Assembly: GCA_021234155.1 (NCBI GenBank)
Contig: JAJEKV010000010.1
Span: 21,480,833-21,544,832 of the forward strand
DNA: 64,000 bases
Reading direction: 5' to 3'
From: Isoetes taiwanensis
Lineage: Eukaryota > Streptophyta > Lycopodiopsida > Isoetales > Isoetaceae
The notes under the pieces are model-generated. The model had not been told where the DNA came from and ran no database searches. It saw nothing but the letters and a program-made list of their open reading frames with translations. Of the stretch, positions 1-10,559 are shown one piece after another (the stretch's first letter is position 1; every line of letters starts with the position of its first letter). The position numbers were made by a program, and so were the translations under genes.

Positions 1-885
1 CTGCAATATAGTTATTCAGCAATCTCGTTGCACCTACTCAAAAAAGCTATTTAAGCATGTACTTGCTAACAAAACCTTTGATACTTGTCTTTTGGTAGCT
101 TTCCTTAGCAGAATATCTACACTAAGAAGATCATTTGGAAATTTGAAGTTGTTGGTGCCATTAATCTGTCTCTCACTACCAGTAAGTAAGAATACAAATA
201 ACTGTTTTATGCAGCTTTTTGGTCGGAACACGATCATGCTAAAACACACATCTGAAGTTTGTCTGCAGTAAGAATTGGACTGAATGGCTATGGATTAATT
301 GCTTCATGGAGATTTTGCTATTTATCAATCCTGCACTAATATGCCAGTAGATGAGTTAACTTGTTATGGTGGTGATTATCATTATATTGACACAGAAAGA
401 TCAAAATCATTTTGGGCTTTTGGCCCAAAACATGTGATATGTCTTTACCTGTTTCAAGAGGTTTTCCGCCCCTTAAGTTGCAATACTATTCCAAAACTAC
501 TTGCGAGTCTATGATTGATATCCAGATGAAATGGGATGAACAAGGCCACTGAACACCATATGGACAGTTCGTGGCAAAGGTTTATCGTTCTCATGGAAAC
601 CTTGGCTAATTGACATGTTTCAAAAGTACGTGGTTATATTGTTGAGTTTTACATTCCTATAGTCAAGAGATGATTGGCCAACTTCAATAATAAATTGAAC
701 GAATTGCATGCAAATAAGTTAAGCTCTATTTTGACAAAACGGTTTTTATTAACCGCAAAATGTGGCCAGACCAAAAGTTATGTAAAGATCTTGTGTAGCT
801 GCTTCATTTTTCGAACCAGCTGAAGTGCTTACTATACCAATGAATGATTCTAACAAATATATTTGTTTGACACTCTTTTAGGTTA
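1..885. other. AT-rich stretch without a recognisable gene
   Basis: Only short open frames occur here, on both strands, with no recognisable motif, no convincing splice chain and no repeat that I can identify. I see nothing to annotate except 3' flank of the adjoining minus-strand peptide gene. Confidence 0.5.
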
Positions 886-1239
886 TCAATTTGTACTGAA
901 CAAGCGCTGTTGCACCATGGATTTACGAGAATTGGCGTAAGGCGCAGAATTTCCAACAGGACTGGGGCTGGAAGGTGGGGTATCTCCTTTGGGAAGGCTC
1001 TGAAAACTAGAAAACAGTCTATGTCCTGCAATGTTGCTAAACATGGATGAAACATCCTTTGGAAAGTTTGTTTTGGCCCCATTAATCTTGGCATTTCCTC
1101 CAGGGTTTGGTTCTGTAGGAGGCGTTGTAACCAACTTCTCAAATCTCATCTTCGTGTTTTGTACCCTCCCATTTGCGCATTGCAGCAACAGATTTGCCCC
1201 CATTAACGTCAACAAGACTAACATGTAGAAGCTCCTCAT
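886..1239 (-). CDS. IDA/IDL-like secreted signalling peptide precursor
   Basis: This single-exon frame encodes about 117 residues. It opens with a hydrophobic signal peptide (MRSFYMLVLLTLMGANLLLQ, likely cleaved near residue 24), followed by a variable middle. Near residues 80-95 lies FQSLPKGDTPPSSPSP. The spacing F-x-x-L-P-K-G-x-x-P-P-S-x-P-S is the core of the IDA (INFLORESCENCE DEFICIENT IN ABSCISSION) family, whose processed peptide binds HAE/HSL receptor kinases in the apoplast. Unlike classical IDA, the motif is not at the extreme C terminus, and the usual basic KRHN ending is replaced by VGN. I chose the ATG at 1239 because a TATA box lies 72 nt upstream and the signal peptide begins exactly there; the frame extends further upstream but past the TATA box. 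A CEP- or PIP-type peptide is the alternative. Recognition is from motif only. Confidence 0.62.
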   Translation of the reverse strand: MRSFYMLVLLTLMGANLLLQCANGRVQNTKMRFEKLVTTPPTEPNPGGNAKINGAKTNFPKDVSSMFSNIAGHRLFSSFQSLPKGDTPPSSPSPVGNSAPYANSRKSMVQQRLFSTN

Positions 1240-1310
1240 CGTCTGAACTTGTTTTTTATCAGTTGCGCGGACGGATCGAAATGTTGGTTTTTTCACCATT
1301 ATGAAGCTCC

Positions 1311-1318
1311 CTATATAG
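1311..1318 (-). promoter_or_regulatory. TATA box of the IDA-like gene
   Basis: CTATATAG lies 72 nt upstream of the chosen ATG on the minus strand, a normal distance for a plant TATA box with a 5' leader of about 40 nt. Confidence 0.5.
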
Positions 1319-1369
1319 CAGCTCTCCAGCAGAGGAAAACCCAGTGGAAAGACCCGATAGATTGTCAAA

Positions 1370-2430
1370 TACGCACAATGCAGGTCTACAAAGTTTGCCG
1401 TGTGGGTGACTAACTAAGAGTCCACTTTCGTTAGGCTAGCCTATGCTTAACATGTTGGTTGACAATTGACACTGAAGTTTAAGAGGAGGCTGACGTCCAC
1501 GGAAAATCTACATGGATAATCTTGCAACTTCACATATAACTTATTACTACTTTTATTTATTTTTACAGGATTTAAATTTAGTGTAAAGAAGGCGTAATTT
1601 TAACAAAATTACCTTTACTACTCTATAATTCCCCAATTGTAAAGTTCTTGCACCTCGTCAGTCATGTGTGCTTGCGAAAATACAACATCAACCATACTAG
1701 GTCCTCTTCTACATGAGCCAGTTAATGTGCATCTTTGTGTTACCATGTACTAGTCCACTAAATATGAGCAGCGTGAGTCGACCACAAGAGCAAATGTCCT
1801 CCTTGTGGCATCACATATCCAAAGGAATCATCTGCAGACCTGACTCAATCTGCTAGCTCCATATCGTCATCTTCCATTCTCTCCATCCAAATCGACTCAC
1901 CAATGCACTAACTATATATGAGCTCGCCTATCAGCAATTCTTTGATTGAAATATCCTATGATTATGAGGTCTCGTCCTTCTAGCAGTTCCGGAGATGTCT
2001 ACTCTAGATGCTAGAAGGGTCATCTCTATCCATATCCCTCTGATCATATGTAGGGATTATTTGGTTGGGAAATAATCCAAACACAAAGAGTGACAAAGAG
2101 TGTTTTCTCTTGGCCAGGCAATTCAATTATAATAAATTGTTTTGTGCATTTATTTTTTATAACTTTGACTGTTGCAAACCAAATTTTCTCTAGTGTAGCA
2201 TGTTATTTATCCTACATTCTTATGCCTCCAATCCTGGCCATTTTGGATGTATTAGCATAGAACTAGATATGTTTGGCACTCCTACTTTCTCACGTTCATG
2301 TATTTTAGTAAAAGATATGATATTCTATTGATTGAGGACATCTCTAGTAGAAGTTCTGTTTTTATCTTCTAACCCATTGATATTCCACATGCATATCTTG
2401 ATGGCTTGCAATTTCTATTCGGTGTTTCTA
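1370..2430. other. Intergenic, nothing recognised
   Basis: AT-rich sequence with no supported coding frame or repeat family on either strand. Confidence 0.45.
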
Positions 2431-2860
2431 TTCGGTGTTGCTCGACACCATTAACTTTTTCCTTTTCCACTGGACTTTTTGCATCCTTGAATTTCTATAT
2501 CTTCTGGAGATGTTGCATATTCTGATTTTGTGTCAGTCTTCATTGATCCACACCTTTAGAGCCTTTACATCCTCAAAGGACCCCTTCTCCATAGGACATC
2601 CATTCTGTGATTCTTGTCTACAAAGTTCACCAATATAGTGATGTCCTTATCAATTGGCTTTCCAACCATGTATGCTTCCACAATCCCACTCTGCAATGTC
2701 CCCATATGGTATGCCAATTATGGGGACGGTTCATCTAGGGCTATTTCATCTTCCTTTTCTGGAAATCCCGTTCAGTGCCCTCCGCCGTCTTTCTTGTTCT
2801 TCCTTGATATCATCAAATCAGTGTTTTAGATTCTGCACTGTTATGGTTCTTTAAGAGAGG
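2430..2860 (-). pseudogene. Decayed reading frame of unknown function
   Basis: Read on the minus strand, a protein-like stretch contains GTLQSGIVEAYMVGKPIDKD, then DITILVNFVDKNHRMDVLW. It continues after a frame change as FEDVKALKVWIND-like text (FEDVKALKVWINED). It is interrupted by stops and at least one frameshift, so it is not a working gene. I do not recognise the family. It lies just downstream of a DNA methyltransferase remnant on the same strand and could belong to the same dead element. Confidence 0.35.
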
Positions 2861-3428
2861 TAAATGTTGCAGCACTCCCATTCCTTTAAAAGACACACTA
2901 CGCTCCTGAAATTAACATTTTTGGGGTGAAGGTGAGAATTTCCAAAGATTAACATTTTTTTTCCTGCATTTTGGTTCTACAATAAGAGCGTTAGTATCCG
3001 TTAATAAAACAACATACTTGAAAAGGTCAAAAATTACAAATGTTCATATTACTAGAAAGCACCCAAAAAAAAGGACACCCTTCAGTTTTGAGAAGAAAAA
3101 ATAAACTATTTATTGAGATAAAATGTTCTCAATAAATAGTTTATAGACGACCCATCACAGGTCAACTTCATAGTCTTCCTCATTAGACTGGCTCATAAGA
3201 TATCCTTGTCCGATTGCCCTACTCGTAAGGCTGGATCTGATCTATTGTTTGCTACTTTTTAGAGTCTTTAGCTTGCTCTTCTTCACCTTTGCCTTCAGCA
3301 AGAACCATGAGTTGCTACTTCTTTCATCTTTACAAAAGTGCCTCATCTTCTATGGAGGTTATAAAAGGAGGCTGTATTTCTGAAGATGTAATCTTGGCAA
3401 AATCAGATGAGGATTTGGCTCCTAACTC

Positions 3429-5228
3429 TTAATTCTTAACAGGAAGAGCAGATAGTGCAGCCAATCTCATCATAATGAATTTTACAGCCTCCTTATCTAT
3501 GTCTACAACACAATTGTGGCCTTTCTTAAGTGCACAACCAATAGTAGTACCAGAGCCCGAGAAAGCATCAAGGACCCAATCTCCTTGACGTAAAAATATG
3601 TCAATGAGATGGTTGATGAGTTTCTAAGGCTTCTGGTAGTGACAAACAATCCTCTGTGCACTTGAATCTTGCAGCTTCTATAACACTGTTGGAAACTTCA
3701 ACACATTGGAGAAGTCAAAGTAGCCAGCAGTGTTGAAGTGCTCCATCCATTCTCTTTCCATTGAAGCTCCGGTGAGCAATGTGAAGGTACTCAACCTTAT
3801 CTAGCAACCTGGGGCCTCTACCATGGCAATTAATGTTAGATTTGTAGCTACAAATTAAAAGCAATTAAGTTAGCAACCAGAAATAAAATATCGACATAAT
3901 TTAATAACAAGAAATGAAAGTTCACTATTCCAAAATAAGGAAAGATAAGATAAGATAAGATAACATGAATTTTTACAAAACATGTAAAAACATGTAAGGC
4001 ATGTTTAAATCGATTGCAAACGAGAAATTGAACTGGCTAAAAACACAAAGTGAAAAATAGATACAAATGTATTCGGTACCCAGTGCTGCTTACCTTTTTA
4101 GATACTGTTGTGGTTCCTAAATGATACTTTTTAAGACATACCCTAAAATGCTTTTACACTAAAGTTGTGGTTTCCCCAGCATATAATGCGTGTATATTTC
4201 AACCTATTCATTATCATACTCAGTGGGTTTGTACACTGTTCTATGTCCACTACTACAACTATGGGAGCCACATGAGCGTTACAATTGCGATAGATTCTAT
4301 TCTTGAGGTTTCTTAGCAGATCCGCATAAATCCTTTTGACCTAAAATGGCCTCTCATCAGTTTCATTTTTAGGTGGCAGCTTCAAGTGACAGCAAATAAA
4401 TAACACTCTTAACATATTTATGCTTGTTTCCTTCTTCCATGTTTTCACTTGATTTGTCCAGCTTCTTTTCTTTGATTGCAAATTATAGGGCCTTGCCCTT
4501 GCCCCTCCTCTTTTTTGGGTTCTTTTCAGGTGCATCTGTTGCTGATAATTACACCACCTTTCATTCCTTTGGTTCTTTGGCAGCAATGATCGATCTTTGT
4601 TTCTTACTTAGTTGTGCCAGCTGTTGTTCAGTTCCTTCTAAATCTTCTTCCTCTTCTTCTTCTCTGGATTCAGGGTTGATAGCTCCTTCTTCACGTCCTT
4701 TTCATGCTCTGAGTTAGCATATTCAAGGGTTGCATTCTATCCAATTAGAACTCTATCAGTGATAGAAGAAAGCTTTTGCTTGTTGATGTAGTGTACTATA
4801 TATTTTACAGGGCTTAGGCTACATTCCAACTAACTAAAAAAGGACTCATAAGCAATTATGAAGCCTGCAAAGTCTTAAAGGAGAGTCTTCCTTTAACACC
4901 AAACTGGGCAGCAACTTCTGAAACATCTCAAATAATCCCTGTGCACTCAGAACCACCATCATCGAAGCGCTTACTACTAGCATTCTTACAGATAAACGAA
5001 AACGTGATGGTGTTGTACTTTCCTGCTGACCTCTTCTCTTGTTATCTACCACTGAGTTTCTAGTTTTTCATAAATGGGAAGTTCAGAAGTCTCCTCAACA
5101 TTCTTCTGCAGGTGGAGCTTCTTGACAATTTTGAGAATCCTTTTGGGCTTTTTCTTGACTTGCTTCGTTCCTGCACGAAACCAAGTGGTTAACTTAACTA
5201 CAAGATGCCATAATGAACATGGGAACAT
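3429..5228 (-). pseudogene. Remnant of a prokaryote-type N4/N6 DNA methyltransferase gene
   Basis: Minus-strand reading near 3430-3640 gives KLINHLIDIFLRQGDWVLDA followed by FSGSGTT, then GHNCVVDID, and stops at 3429. This is the KP-x-E-L helix plus motif I (D-x-F-x-G-S-G-T-T) of SAM-dependent N4-cytosine/N6-adenine methyltransferases, at the C terminus as in the beta class. Upstream on the same strand are lysine/glutamate-rich stretches (for example EESREEEEED near 4,650) and other protein-like pieces up to 5228, broken by stops and frameshifts. The catalytic motif IV (DPPY type) is not clearly preserved. The architecture resembles the ParB-methyltransferase gene inside the 14,993-23,478 element, so this may be an older copy of the same kind of gene. 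It is dead as written. Confidence 0.6.
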
Positions 5229-5418
5229 TTTTTGAAATAGAAAAATAAATATGTGCTTAAACTACTATAAAGGTTACTCTTGTAAGAATAAATGATCATC
5301 TATTCTCATTCCAGAGTAGGAAAAAACACCTTTTCTCCTTAAAGATTTCCTAAAATGTGATTGCTTTAGGACAAAACGTAGAACCACTTTTCACTCTAGC
5401 ATACTTTTTAAGACCCTC

Positions 5419-5698
5419 GCTATTCCAGAATAGCAATTGCTATTTCCGAATAGCAATTGTGTATTCGAGAATACACATTTTCTATTTGTGAATAGAAAAA
5501 GTGTATTCCAAAATACACATTTGCTATCCGTGAAAGCAAAACGTGTACACCTTTGCTATTCACAGATAGCAAATGTGCACTTTTATTATTTACAGATAGG
5601 CCTAGAAATATGTTTTTTGAAATACATGTTTTCTATTCTCAATTAGCATTAATGTATTCTGAAATAGCAGAGAGTATAGAAACGTATTCTAGAATAGG
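5419..5698. repeat. Array of short imperfect hairpins (TATTC-N4-GAATA type)
   Basis: About a dozen short inverted repeats follow one another. Examples are GCTATTCCAGAATAGC, GCTATTTCCGAATAGC, GTGTATTCGAGAATACAC, GTGTATTCCAAAATACAC and TGCTATTCACAGATAGCA. Each has 6-8 bp arms around a 3-4 bp loop, and the arms alternate between GCTATTC and GTGTATTC types. Units are separated by a few bases. This is neither a simple tandem repeat nor a coding sequence. It sits immediately beyond the N-terminal end of the methyltransferase remnant. Confidence 0.75.
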
Positions 5699-6044
5699 AA
5701 ATTCTTAACTTACGTCTCCATGATTTGTTGTATGTATCCAATTCATGAGTATGAAGATCATCATGATAAACATCTAAGATCAAGGACTAGTCCATGACAA
5801 ACACTTTTGAAGAATTCAACCAGAATATTATCTAATCCTTGACATCTATTTTTAGCCATAGCAGAAATCCCATCATGTAAGTCTTCCAAAGAAAGATGGG
5901 GATCCATTCGATCTCGTTAGAAGATGAAAATTTAAGTCGAAGCTTGTGCTCACTTTGTAGCATGGAAGAGAAATGAAAGTTTTTTGAGACAGAAATTCCT
6001 GTTGTAAAATTTGAACCCATGCCTTTCTTTTTAAGAAAGAAATT

Positions 6045-6125
6045 CTTATTAAGAGTGGTATTTGAACCCATGCCATTTCCAACTAGAACCTTAATCTAGC
6101 GCTTTAACCAAACTCATTCATCAAC
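6045..6125 (-). repeat. tRNA-Leu(AAG)-derived SINE head or tRNA pseudogene
   Basis: On the minus strand an A box (TGGTTAAAGCGC), an intact anticodon stem CTAGA/TCTAG around the loop TTAAGGT (anticodon AAG), and a B box (GGGTTCAAATACC) stand in tRNA order. The acceptor stem does not pair, so it is not a working tRNA gene. Downstream, a second GGCATGGGTTCAAAT copy near 6020 suggests an internally duplicated SINE. Leucine tRNA is the best match from memory of the plant gene. Confidence 0.6.
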
Positions 6126-6297
6126 ATCATATGATATTGGTTTTGATATAAATCAATGATCTTTAAAGTTGAAATAGCAGTTCTGCTCAATTCTTGAAAT
6201 GCAATATGTGAACTAATAGCTCTCTCAAAGAACTTGAGCTTGAAGAGCAAAGAGCATGGAGGCAAACTATTGTTAGCATAAAAATAAAAAATGATAA

Positions 6298-6402
6298 GAG
6301 ATAGATAGACAGATAGATACATAGACAGGGATAGACGAATAGATAGACAGAGAGATAGGTAGACAGATATATAGATAGATAGATAGGTAGGTAGGTAGGT
6401 AG
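6298..6402. repeat. GATA/GTAG microsatellite, tail of a LINE 3' end
   Basis: Degenerate GATA and GTAG tetranucleotide repeats run for about 100 bp and abut a LINE 3' terminus on the minus strand. They appear to be that element's tail rather than an independent satellite. Confidence 0.7.
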
Positions 6403-6480
6403 ATTTTTAATGTCCACTGAGACCAAATTGGCCATGGGACCTAAATAACAAAAGGGGCTTGGAAGCCCAAAAAGTATAAA
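6403..6480 (-). mobile_element. LINE 3' end fragment
   Basis: The sequence ATTTTTAATGTCCACTGAGA, continuing into CCAAATTGGCCATGGGACC, matches the 3' termini of the two larger LINE copies at 11,690 and 27,880 on the same strand. It is a severely 5'-truncated copy whose tail is GATA-type rather than GAATA-type. Confidence 0.65.
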
Positions 6481-6561
6481 CAAAAAGGTAATGTTAATGC
6501 TAGTGGTAATTTTGTGCTACTTAAATTATTTAGACATAGCCAGTCCAAGGATTGGAAGGCC

Positions 6562-6615
6562 ATTGATCTAGAATAGAATAGAATGATTTTACTGTCCAGG
6601 TGTGCAAATAGTTTG
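6562..6615 (-). mobile_element. Very short LINE 3' end with GAATA tail
   Basis: GAATAGAATAGAATG is followed by ATTTTACTGTCCAGG, resembling the tail junction of the LINE family seen elsewhere in the window. Only about 40 bp are recognisable. Confidence 0.4.
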
Positions 6616-6977
6616 GAAGGCGCTAGTTCTGGTGCCTCAAGATTCATGCCCTCTCAATTATATTTTGAAATATCTTCTAGTTTTCTTTTGCCTACAGGGT
6701 TCTAACGTACGTCTTCTTTATTAATTGGTCTTCTATTCTCGAATAATGCAGTACATTAGTTGATGAAGTTGCTTACAGCTTGTTTGGGCCTGATGTCTAT
6801 TATGTTTTACAATTGTTGAAGGTGATTAAAAGTGTTGTAAATAAACTTCCATGCCTTCTATTATCTCTACTTCCTCTGACGCAGATGAATTACTTGGCCA
6901 GAACATGTTTTCTATGTGCCGATATGTGCTGAATTTGGAAGAGTTGCCCTCATATAAGCTAGATATGGACTTGTAGA

Positions 6978-7025
6978 GAGAGAGGGGGAGGGAGGGAGGG
7001 AGGGAGGGAGGGAGGGAGGGAGGGA
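6978..7025. repeat. GGGA microsatellite
   Basis: About ten tandem GGGA units preceded by an AGAG run. Simple sequence with G-quadruplex potential; no gene association visible. Confidence 0.9.
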
Positions 7026-7987
7026 TCCACCACAATATAATAAACCCACTATTGTTAACCAGACAAATAACTAAAAGTAATAGTTAAATCAAGGGCCACA
7101 TTTCAAAGAAACTAAATGCCACTAAGATCAAAATGCAAAATTCACATGTCATCCTTTCACATATCATCCTAAAATGGAGTATAATTAAAAAATCTTAAAA
7201 GAAAAAAGGACAAACACAATGTATTTCTGCAGTGTTTCCATGCCAATCATACGAATTCGTAAAATAAAAGTTGCTTGAGCGAGATAAAGCAAGATTCCTT
7301 TTGAATTTTATTGCATCTTCTCATATTGAGACGTGTTTAAACAATAAAGTTTCATGCATCATCTCAAGAAATAGGCCAACAAGACCTATTGTTAAATGTA
7401 AGTAAAGAAAACATGTAGATGGACATAATGCATGCAGATTGCATGTAACGTATAAAATATTACCTAACAAAAATCTGGAGTTCAATTTAAAGAAGACTAC
7501 CATGTGATGGTGACTAGAGAACAACTCAGCAAGCTTAGCCAAAATTCCTATGCCAAAGACCATGCAAGAGACAAATATCCTACAAGGGGAAGAAAACTTG
7601 AGGTCTAATGTAAAGTAGCCTATGAAATTGAATCGCAAGATTCTTTTGATGAAATATAACAAACTTCGTATCTATGCATGCATTGAAAAATGCAAGAAGA
7701 CCATTTGTTGTAGCATAAGGTAGAAAAGTTGTAAAATGTTGGTCATAAAAAGTGCTAAGTAGAATAGAATAGAACAGAATAATTATTCCAAAATGTCAGG
7801 CTAAAAGGTGAAGTAGGTTGAAGAACTATCAAATGGATAGGTAGCAACCTTAAAATTTGATTTCAATTGTTATTAGTTGAGTTAATGGTGGAGGCAAGAG
7901 AAACTTTTGGATAACTTGCTAGAATGTGCTATAAATTAAATAAGAATCAATATTCATCAACTCCATATTTCTAATGGATAGAAAATT
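7026..7987. other. Intergenic, nothing recognised
   Basis: AT-rich sequence. A minus-strand open frame at 7321-7662 has no recognisable motif and I do not support it as a gene. Confidence 0.4.
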
Positions 7988-8093
7988 GTTTTGGTAAACC
8001 GATGATCTTGAATAAGAAGCATGATATCACTCATACACTTGTTTTGGTAAACCGACGATCTTGAATAAGAAGCATGATATCACTCATACACTT
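7988..8093. repeat. Perfect-phase 53-bp tandem duplication
   Basis: Two adjacent 53-bp copies beginning GTTTTGGTAAACCG differ at a single base (GATGATC versus GACGATC). The near identity indicates a recent duplication. Confidence 0.9.
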
Positions 8094-8117
8094 GGCTGTA
8101 AGTGAATGAAATAATAG

Positions 8118-8227
8118 GTCTAATTCCTGTTGGTTTACGCCATGTTGCTACTCTAAAATGTATCAGACTGAATGACAATCAATCAACTGGTATTATTCCT
8201 CCAGGCTTGTCAAATTTACCTCTCAAA
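8118..8227 (+). pseudogene. Leucine-rich-repeat exon fragment
   Basis: Between an AG acceptor and a GTAAGT donor lies a 36-codon frame reading LIPVGLRHVATLKCIRLNDN, then QSTGIIPPGLSNLPLK. This fits one and a half plant-type LRR units (L-x-x-L-x-L-x-x-N-x-x-x-G-x-IP). No kinase domain, signal peptide or neighbouring LRR exon is visible, so it is most likely a captured or relict exon of an LRR receptor gene. Confidence 0.5.
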
Positions 8228-8657
8228 GTAAGTATTGGATGATAATAATCTAATAGGAACCATGCAGTAACAAAGTCCAACAGGATCATATATTGCTGCT
8301 CATAAACAAGCAGCCAAAATTACACTGAAGATAGTATATGGATATCATCATGCAGCAGGCCTTTTTTGCAAAAATAACAGGGCCATATGAATAGTTATTG
8401 CTGTCAAAGTTCGAGGTTCCAAACTCTTATCACAATGGTGGTTGGATTATAATTCATTTGACTATATTAAACTATGTCCACTATCGCTGCATCATTCACT
8501 CTTTTGATCTCGGAATTAAAATTGAATGACATGATCAGTATTGTAATTTGATTGATATCTTGCTATATCGAAGTTCTTTTCATTTAATACAACAGGAAAC
8601 CTGTGAAAGTTTCATCTCCTTCTTTCCTTCCTTCCTTCCTTCCTTCAATATTTAGTT

Positions 8658-8970
8658 AGTGAGATATTGACCTTTGTATTGTCAAAAGGGTACCAGGAGC
8701 GCTGAGGCCAACCCTTATGTTATCTAGAGATAAACCTGCCTCAATTGCATTGGAGGTTATTTTAGCAAACTCCTCTCTACTTGCCCCTCATCACCATGTA
8801 GGGGTGCTAAGCCTTTTAAAGGCAAGGGCAAAATAGGCCACATCAAGATGTCGTAGCCTATGAGAAGTGTGAGCAAGAAGTAGTGGAAAGTGAATGCCAT
8901 ACTCCTTTGCAGCCAATATCACCTCTAAGTCACCATGGCTACTATTGCCATCTAAAGAAAACATTAATTA
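8658..8970 (-). pseudogene. pogo-like DDE transposase, C-terminal part
   Basis: The minus-strand frame reads FSLDGNSSHGDLEVILAAKE, then YGIHFPLLLAHTSHRLRHLD, and later ASREEFAKITSNAIEAGLSL. The pattern DGxxSH...EYGI...HTSHxLxxLDV is the end of the catalytic core of the DDE_1 domain in pogo/jerky-type transposases of the Tc1-mariner superfamily. Two in-frame stops interrupt it. The N-terminal part is found at 10,560-11,430 on the same strand, so the gene was split by an insertion of about 1.5 kb. Confidence 0.7.
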
Positions 8971-8980
8971 CTTTGAGAAA

Positions 8981-10476
8981 TTTGAAATTCTCGTTGTGTA
9001 CGAAATAGGTTGCAGTGGCCGTATAAATCGTTAAAACACCTCTGCGAGAACCTCATTGATCCAACATACACATGCAAAAAAGATTGGACAAATCGCCATT
9101 GCGATCTTTTTTATCGTAGAAGACCAATACATTTGCTTTTTAAGGGACATTTTTACAATATAATATAATTATATTGTCATAAATTTTATACATGGTGGGC
9201 TTGGTAAGATCGCCATTGCGATCTAATGAGATTAGAAACGAGTGCATATTGGACACTCATTAGTAAAATAACATGTTTATTTATGCATTTTAAAAGCAAC
9301 TATAAATATAATCTTACAAAAGAAAAACAATTTTTTTGCTCAACTCTACAAAAATATAATCTTTCAAAAAATAGTATTTGTGCTCAAGATAATCGCTGCA
9401 GCGATTTTGATGAGCAAAACTTAAGCATTTTTGTGCCTTTCTTGTGCTTACCTAAATTTCCTTGAGCGGTCTCTCTACCACCATCCTAGTGCTCATCGAA
9501 ATTGCCATGGCGATTAAGGAGAGCCAGTATTTACCATAGATGTAGCCTTCGAAAAGTCCGTACAACATGCTCATCTCGAAAACCTACTTCGATGGGAAGG
9601 TCAAATTAATAAGAATCAAATGGGAAACAAGGGTAAGTTTTGTACGTTACTTCAATGAAAGGGAAAAAACCAATTTGATGATTCTAGATTTAAAAGATTT
9701 GAAAGATTTCACCTAATCCATGTGACGAATTTGGGCCTCAGGCGAATGGATCTACTCTGCCCATGGCCGCTTAAATAAGATTTGAAATCGCATCTGCTCC
9801 ACCATCAAAATTTGGTTGGGGCTCACAAGATTCTTACAATTTTTACCTCTCCAAGAACAGGGATCTAATTTCCTCCACCAATATTTGAAATCCTACATGC
9901 AACTGGCCTAGACAAGGGAGCTAATGCCAGAATTGAGGCATTCTTTGCACCATATATTAGAGCTACAAAAAGGTTTTATCTTAATGCGAATCCCCTTGTG
10001 GCCCTTGAAATATGGGTATGCCGACCTACCATCTGTTTACAGCATTGTCTGTTTTCAAAATATCGTCTGGTTGGCAAAATAGGGCTTGCGCCTTGAAGAC
10101 TGTTTCGATCTAGTCCCATGAAAAGCCCAAGAATAAAGAGAGAGACAAATCCGGCTTTCAATCCATTCCCCTTTGCTGCCGCATCCTCTCATCCGCCCGA
10201 TCCGCTCATCACCCTAGTTTGAGGGAAACTCGGCTTGCATATGCTCAAGCCGACAAGTAGAGACTAGTTCGGTGCTCAAAACCTACCTACCAAAATTATT
10301 CAAAACGTGATACCTACCCAAATTTTTAATTGTCCCGCCCACCTTGGGGGGGACAAATTCAAATTAAAATTGTGTACTTTTGGCTTGTGGTTGGGCGGGA
10401 CAAATTCAAACTAAAGTTGAGTACTTTTGGCTTGCGGTGGGCCTAAAGAGGTCCATTCAAAATTCTCAAAATCTGC
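8981..10476. mobile_element. Probable non-autonomous insertion inside the pogo transposase
   Basis: The transposase breaks off near 8,970 and resumes near 10,560. At the edges of the intervening segment are CTTTGAGAAATTTGAA (left) and TTCAAAATTCTCAAAAT (right), which are inverted-repeat-like with one gap. No target-site duplication is assured. The interior contains four ATCGC-type palindromes and a plus-strand stretch GLDKGANARIEAFFAPYIRA near 9,910 that I do not recognise. The boundaries are approximate. Confidence 0.35.
9091..9522. repeat. Dispersed ATCGC-N4-GCGAT palindromes
   Basis: Four similar palindromes recur at roughly 120-180 bp spacing: AATCGCCATTGCGATC near 9,093, GATCGCCATTGCGATC near 9,210, AATCGCTGCAGCGATT near 9,393 and AATTGCCATGGCGATT near 9,500. 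The arms are conserved while the central 4 bp vary, as expected of protein-binding sites or repeated small elements. Confidence 0.6.
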
Positions 10477-10559
10477 CTCTTTTCTCCAAGTAATTAATTC
10501 ATGCTTTCTAAAGATATGAGACGCGGCCTTTCTCAAGGACCCTCCCCCCCCCGGACTCC

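Noticed and set aside
6187-6483. Tyrosine/leucine-rich open frame
   Set aside because: It is translated GATA/GTAG microsatellite, the tail of a LINE.
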